Assembly (NCBI GenBank): GCA_949291395.1
Contig: CASEVW010000041.1
Location: 1-32,343 of the forward strand
Direction: 5' to 3'
DNA: 32,343 nucleotides
Source of the DNA: an uncultured Oscillospiraceae bacterium
GTDB taxonomy: Bacteria > Bacillota > Clostridia > Oscillospirales > Ruminococcaceae
Made by a program: the position numbers and the translations under genes. Shown here one piece after another: positions 28,938-32,343 of the stretch. The notes under the pieces are model-generated. The model saw only the letters and a program-made list of their open reading frames with translations. It had not been told where the DNA came from and made no database searches. Numbering within the stretch: position 1 is the stretch's first letter; each line of letters starts with the position of its first letter.

Positions 28938-31147
28938 TATGCCAATTCCTCCTTTGAAAGCTGACTTTCCGCGATCTCGCGGTAGGTCTTGCAGTTTTTC
29001 AGCAGTTCCTCGTGGGTGCCTTTGCCCACGACTCTGCCCTCATCCAGCACCAGGATCTGGTCCGCGTGCATGATGGTGGACACACGCTGTGCCACGATGA
29101 ACACGGTGGACTGTTCGGTGTAGCCTTTCAAGGCCGCCCGCAGCTTGGCGTCGGTCTTGAAGTCCAGTGCGGAGAAGGTATCGTCAAAAATATAGATGGG
29201 GGCCTGCTTTACCAGCGCGCGGGCGATGGAAAGCCGCTGGCGCTGGCCGCCGGACACGTTGGTGCCGCCCTGGCTGATCTGGGTGTCCAGGCCCTTTTCC
29301 AGGTTGGAGATGAACTCGGTGGCCTGGGCGATGTCGGCGCTCTGGTTCATCAGCTCCTCGCTGGCGTTCTCGTCGCCATAGCGCAGGTTGGTGGCGATGG
29401 TGCCGCTGAACAAAAGGCCCTTCTGGGGCACATAGCCGATGGAATCCCGCAGGTCCTTCTGGCGCAGCTGGCGCACATCCACGCCGTCCACCGTGATACT
29501 GCCCTCGGTCACGTCGTAGAACCGGGGGATCAGGTTCACCAGGGTGGATTTGCCGGAACCGGTGGCGCCGATAAAGGCCACCGTCTCGCCGGGGCGGGCG
29601 GTGAAGCTCACATGCTCCAGCACGTTGTCGTCCGCGCCCTCATACCGGAAGGAAACGTCCTTGAATTCCACAACGCCTTTCACCGGCTGTTCCATTTCCT
29701 TGGGCTGCTCCGGGTCCGCCACCGAGTTCTCGGTCTCCAGAACCTCATTGATACGTTCGGCGGATACGGTGGCACGGGGCACCATGATGAACATCATGCT
29801 GATGAACAAGAAGCTCATGATCACCTGCATGGCGTACTGGATAAAGGCCATCATATCGCCCACCTGCAGGTTGCTGGCGGCGATCTGCTTGCCGCCGAAC
29901 CAGACGATCAGCAGCGACAGGCCGTTCATCACCAGCATCATGGCGGGCATCATGGTGGCCATGGCCCGGTTCACGAACAGGGTGTTGCCGGTCAGATCCT
30001 TGTTGGCCTTTTCAAAGCGGTTTTGCATAAAGGGCTGGTTGGAGAAAGCGCGCACCACCATCAGGCCGCTCAGCTCTTCCCGGCTCACCAGGTTCAGCTT
30101 ATCCACCAGGGTCTGCATCTTTTTGAACTTGGGCAGGGCCACGGCGAACAGGATCAAAATGAGGCCCAGCATCACGATGAGAGCCAGGGCCAGCACCCAG
30201 GCCAGGTCCACGCACTTGGACAGGCCCATGATCAAACCGCCGATGCCCATGATGGGGGCAAAGCACAGCAGGCGGAAGCCCATGCTCAGGAATGTCTGCA
30301 CCTGGGTGATGTCGTTGGTGGACCGGGTGATCAGGCTGGCGCCGGAGAACTGGTCCATCTCGTCGTTGTTGAAGTAGGTGACCTTGCGGAACACGTCCCG
30401 CCGCAGGTCCCGGCCAACGCCGGCACCCAGGCGGGCCATGCAGTAACCGGCGGACACGGCGCAGATGGTCAGCAGCACCGCCAGGCCGGCCATGCGCAGG
30501 CCCACGCTCCAGATGTAATCGGTCTGGATCTTATCGGTGTCCGCCCCCAACTGGGCGTAAAAAGCCTTGGTGAACACCACGCCGGTCTGTTCCAGCAGGC
30601 TGTCCGGGGTGACGGCGGCGGTCTGGATGGATTCTTCCAGCTGGCCCGCCATGGCAGGGCTTTGCAGGGCGGCGGCCAGCTGGCCCATGGCTTCCATGTC
30701 CAGCTCGGCGCTGCTGCCCTCGCTCACCTGCTCCTCGCTCACGGCCCCGGTCTGCTGCATCAGGTCCACCAGGGCGTAGGATGCCCGGTTGAAGGCGGCG
30801 TTGGCCCCCTCTTCCGGGTCCGCTACCAGCACATAATCCTCGGAGGAAGCCTCGGGGTAAGTTTCCAGCAGTTCTGCGGTGTCGGCCTGGTCGCCCAGCA
30901 GCGCGTAGGCATCGTTCACCACTGCCTTATCCTCTTCGGACATGAACATCTGCATCATGGCCATCGTCTGGTCGTCGATGACCTGGGGCGCGGCCTGGGT
31001 GATGCCGCCCTGCTGCAAGCCGATATTCACGATATCGCTCATGTAGTTCGGCAGGGTCAGTTCCAGCATGGCCTGGCCGAACAGCAGCGCAACGCCCAAC
31101 ACAAGCAGCCCGATGTAAGGTTTCAGGTATCGCTTTAGTTTCAGCAT
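28937..31147 (-). CDS. Heterodimeric ABC exporter, degenerate-site subunit with large extracytoplasmic insert
   Basis: The 736-residue half-transporter has TM1 at about 11-32, then an insert of about 165 residues (about 45-212) before TM2. The insert is acidic and Met/Ala/Glu-rich, faces outside, and is absent from most such exporters. The ATPase domain has Walker A GATGSGKST, a normal signature VSGGQRQR, but Walker B IYIFDDTFSALD with Asp in place of Glu, and VAQRVST with Gln in place of the switch His. These mark the non-hydrolytic site of a heterodimer. The gene lies between a MarR-type regulator and its partner subunit, consistent with drug or peptide efflux under MarR control. The substrate is unknown. 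Confidence 0.93.
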   Translation of the reverse strand: MLKLKRYLKPYIGLLVLGVALLFGQAMLELTLPNYMSDIVNIGLQQGGITQAAPQVIDDQTMAMMQMFMSEEDKAVVNDAYALLGDQADTAELLETYPEASSEDYVLVADPEEGANAAFNRASYALVDLMQQTGAVSEEQVSEGSSAELDMEAMGQLAAALQSPAMAGQLEESIQTAAVTPDSLLEQTGVVFTKAFYAQLGADTDKIQTDYIWSVGLRMAGLAVLLTICAVSAGYCMARLGAGVGRDLRRDVFRKVTYFNNDEMDQFSGASLITRSTNDITQVQTFLSMGFRLLCFAPIMGIGGLIMGLSKCVDLAWVLALALIVMLGLILILFAVALPKFKKMQTLVDKLNLVSREELSGLMVVRAFSNQPFMQNRFEKANKDLTGNTLFVNRAMATMMPAMMLVMNGLSLLIVWFGGKQIAASNLQVGDMMAFIQYAMQVIMSFLFISMMFIMVPRATVSAERINEVLETENSVADPEQPKEMEQPVKGVVEFKDVSFRYEGADDNVLEHVSFTARPGETVAFIGATGSGKSTLVNLIPRFYDVTEGSITVDGVDVRQLRQKDLRDSIGYVPQKGLLFSGTIATNLRYGDENASEELMNQSADIAQATEFISNLEKGLDTQISQGGTNVSGGQRQRLSIARALVKQAPIYIFDDTFSALDFKTDAKLRAALKGYTEQSTVFIVAQRVSTIMHADQILVLDEGRVVGKGTHEELLKNCKTYREIAESQLSKEELA

Positions 31148-31220
31148 CGTGTGTTTCTCCTTATTCTAAACTTTCTTCCCCTGCCCCGCCGGGCAGGTAA
31201 AAACCATGGGGAGGGCAGCG

Positions 31221-31706
31221 TCACTCCTGCCCAAATTCCGCCTGGACGGCGTCTGCCAACCGGTTGAAGCTGTCGATCATCCGGTCCATGCTCTGGGCGT
31301 CCTGCTGCTCCAGCCGCTCCATCACCCGCTGCCAGCGGCGGAACATGATGTGGCAGCTCTCGCTGAGCAGGGCGTTGCCCTGTTCGGTCAGGCCGATCCA
31401 AACGGTGCGCCGGTCATGCTCGTCCGGCCTGCGCTCCACGCAGCCCATCTCCTCCAGCTTGGTGATGCGCTGGCTCACCGCCGGCATGCTTTGGTGCATG
31501 GCCTTGGCCAAAGCGGAAAGGGTCATCGGCTGGAAAGGGTCCGGGTGGGGGCAGATATGGTCGAAGCCCTCGCCGCCTTTGTTGCGCAGCGCCATCAGAG
31601 TGAAAAACTGCGATTTGTTGATCTGGGTGCCAGGGCTGGCATTTTTCCAGGCCCGCCGCACCCGGTCTACGGACCGCAGCAGCTGGATCATGCGCTCCTG
31701 CTCCAT
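31221..31706 (-). CDS. MarR-family transcriptional regulator
   Basis: The 161-residue protein has the MarR winged-helix layout: an N-terminal helix (MIQLLRSVDRVRRAW), a central HTH (MTLSALAKAMHQSMPAVSQRITKLEEMGCVERRP), the wing DEHDRRTVWIGLTEQG and C-terminal dimerisation helices. It precedes the two ABC exporter subunits on the same strand, 73 nt upstream. A 20-bp palindrome (31754-31773) lies right at its predicted transcription start, which indicates autorepression with release by a ligand exported by the transporter. The ATG at 31706 has GGAGG 12 nt upstream, which is long. A second ATG at 31691 is an alternative. Confidence 0.93.
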   Translation of the reverse strand: MEQERMIQLLRSVDRVRRAWKNASPGTQINKSQFFTLMALRNKGGEGFDHICPHPDPFQPMTLSALAKAMHQSMPAVSQRITKLEEMGCVERRPDEHDRRTVWIGLTEQGNALLSESCHIMFRRWQRVMERLEQQDAQSMDRMIDSFNRLADAVQAEFGQE

Positions 31707-31753
31707 GTTGCTTCACATCCTCCTTTGTTTTTTCTCTGACAAAGCTCAATAAT

Positions 31754-31773
31754 TAACATAAATAATTATGTTA
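31754..31773 (-). promoter_or_regulatory. 20-bp palindromic operator at the marR-type start site
   Basis: TAACATAA and TTATGTTA (minus strand) form an inverted repeat with a 4-bp centre. It begins at about +1 of the promoter (31781-31809). Size, symmetry and A+T-richness are typical of MarR operators. Confidence 0.82.
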
Positions 31774-31780
31774 CCTAAGT

Positions 31781-31809
31781 ATTCTATTCGTTTTGGGCCG
31801 CCTTGTCAA
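31781..31809 (-). promoter_or_regulatory. Promoter of the MarR-ABC exporter operon
   Basis: On the minus strand consensus TTGACA (31804-31809) and TAGAAT (31781-31786) are 17 bp apart, with the palindromic operator immediately downstream. Confidence 0.88.
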
Positions 31810-31868
31810 TATGACCAACGGGTATTCATATTTTTTTTACACTTTACCGGTTTTTTCGCCGGTGAGAT

Positions 31869-31900
31869 AAAAAAACGGCCGCCGCAGCGACCGTTTTTTT
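31869..31900. terminator. Bidirectional terminator-like hairpin downstream of the ygbA-like gene
   Basis: AAAAAAACGG (31869-31878) pairs with CCGTTTTTTT (31891-31900), with flanking A and T runs suitable for termination in both directions. A second small repeat, ACCGG/CCGGT (31846-31863), lies beside it. On the minus strand it ends the ygbA-like transcript. The stretch 31901-32004 holds no gene and only a 16-bp GC palindrome (31937-31952). Confidence 0.8.
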
Positions 31901-32004
31901 GCTGATCTATGATTCCCTCAGCTGTGCTTCCTACAAGCGGCCAGCTGGCCGCACCCGAACAAAGATCCTCCGGTATGTTTGTGCCCTTTGCAGCAGTTTG
32001 CGCA

Positions 32005-32328
32005 TCAAAGTTTTTTGGTCTGGATCAGGTGCCGGAGGGCCGCCGCCGGGTCGTGCAGCAGCATCCGGGGCCCGGCGTAGCGCATCACGTCCTGCATGGT
32101 CTGCCGTGCCTGGGGCGGGTAGCAGGGATGGGGGCAGGCGCTGCAAAAGGTCTTTTCCGCCATGCGGGGGCAGCGGGCGGTGCGGGCGGCGGCCAGCTGG
32201 GCCAGCCGGGCGCAGTCCGGGCAAAGCTGGCCCGTGGGGGTCTTGTGCCTGCCCCGGCAATAGATGCCGATCATCTGGCGGACCAATATCAGCTCGGCCT
32301 GGCGCTTTTGTTCAACAGTCTGTATCAT
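32005..32328 (-). CDS. ygbA: YgbA-like protein (nitrous-oxide-stimulated promoter family)
   Basis: The 107-residue protein matches the YgbA_NO family: MIGIYCRGRHKT, QLCPDCARL, TARCPR, FCSACPHPCYPP and QDVMRYAGPRMLLHDPAAALRHL. Seven cysteines (24, 36, 39, 53, 62, 65, 69) suggest metal or iron-sulfur binding. In E. coli the gene is induced by nitric oxide and linked to recovery from nitrosative stress. The exact reaction is not established. The ATG at 32328 has GGAGGG 8 nt upstream. The promoter lies outside the window. It is read towards the MarR locus but is separated from it by a terminator. Confidence 0.88.
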   Translation of the reverse strand: MIQTVEQKRQAELILVRQMIGIYCRGRHKTPTGQLCPDCARLAQLAAARTARCPRMAEKTFCSACPHPCYPPQARQTMQDVMRYAGPRMLLHDPAAALRHLIQTKKL

Positions 32329-32343
32329 AGCCGCTTCCCTCCA

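Noticed and set aside
31937-31952. Perfect 16-bp palindrome GCGGCCAGCTGGCCGC downstream of the ygbA-like gene
   Set aside because: It has no U-tract, lies away from any promoter, and GC palindromes of this size can arise by chance in such DNA. No function can be supported.
1-32343. CRISPR arrays, tRNA or rRNA genes, prophage or plasmid functions
   Set aside because: They were looked for on both strands. No regularly spaced repeats, no tRNA-like cloverleaf with CCA end, and no phage or replication genes were recognised.

Overview
The window reads as chromosomal DNA of a GC-rich Firmicute of class Clostridia, most likely an Oscillospiraceae/Ruminococcaceae relative of Faecalibacterium or Gemmiger. 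This is inferred from the order of the cell-wall and translation genes, strong AAGGAGG ribosome sites, sigma-A style promoters (TTGACA, 17 nt, TATAAT) and gut-type accessory genes. No 16S sequence is present to confirm it. No rRNA, tRNA or CRISPR array was seen.

Layout. 1-7082 (minus strand) is the start of the dcw cell-wall/division cluster: mraZ, rsmH, an ftsL-like gene, a PASTA penicillin-binding protein, murF, mraY and the first codons of the next gene. It has a clear promoter and a MraZ box. 7185-10646 (minus) holds uvrC, a lone NuoE-like [2Fe-2S] protein, rsmD and a coiled-coil protein. 10660-12194 is an IS110-family element inserted in the ribosome-binding site of uvrC. 12221-16565 (minus) is the signal-recognition/translation operon ylxM-ffh-rpsP-khpA-rimM-trmD followed by ptsH. 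16616-18209 (plus) carries a frameshifted cysteine-synthase-like gene and a GreA-type factor. 18254-21863 (minus) has a P2-type cation ATPase and a small P-loop kinase, each behind its own yybP-ykoY-type manganese riboswitch. 21872-27023 is a divergent catabolic locus: an MFS transporter on minus, and a DeoR regulator, a phosphodiesterase-like enzyme and D-serine ammonia-lyase on plus. 27114-31809 (minus) is a MarR-controlled heterodimeric ABC exporter. The window ends with a ygbA-like gene.

The most interesting part is the IS110 element. Its 5' non-coding end folds as a bridge RNA with a 5' hairpin, a target-binding loop and a donor-binding loop. The guides can be read directly. The left target guide matches the left flank over 8 nt, and the right target guide is complementary to the right flank over 6-7 nt. 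Together they place a CT core at both ends and reconstruct the empty site. That site is the Shine-Dalgarno sequence of uvrC. Joining the two ends in a circle would also create a TTGACT-N17-TATTAT promoter facing the bridge RNA.

Other points of interest are the paired riboswitches linking an uncharacterised kinase to a probable Mn2+ exporter, the D-serine/phosphoester locus with 21-bp operators spaced exactly 40 bp apart, and a recurring habit of predicted transcripts starting with a stem-loop. Everything was read by eye. Homology calls rest on recognised motifs, and no database or folding program was run.
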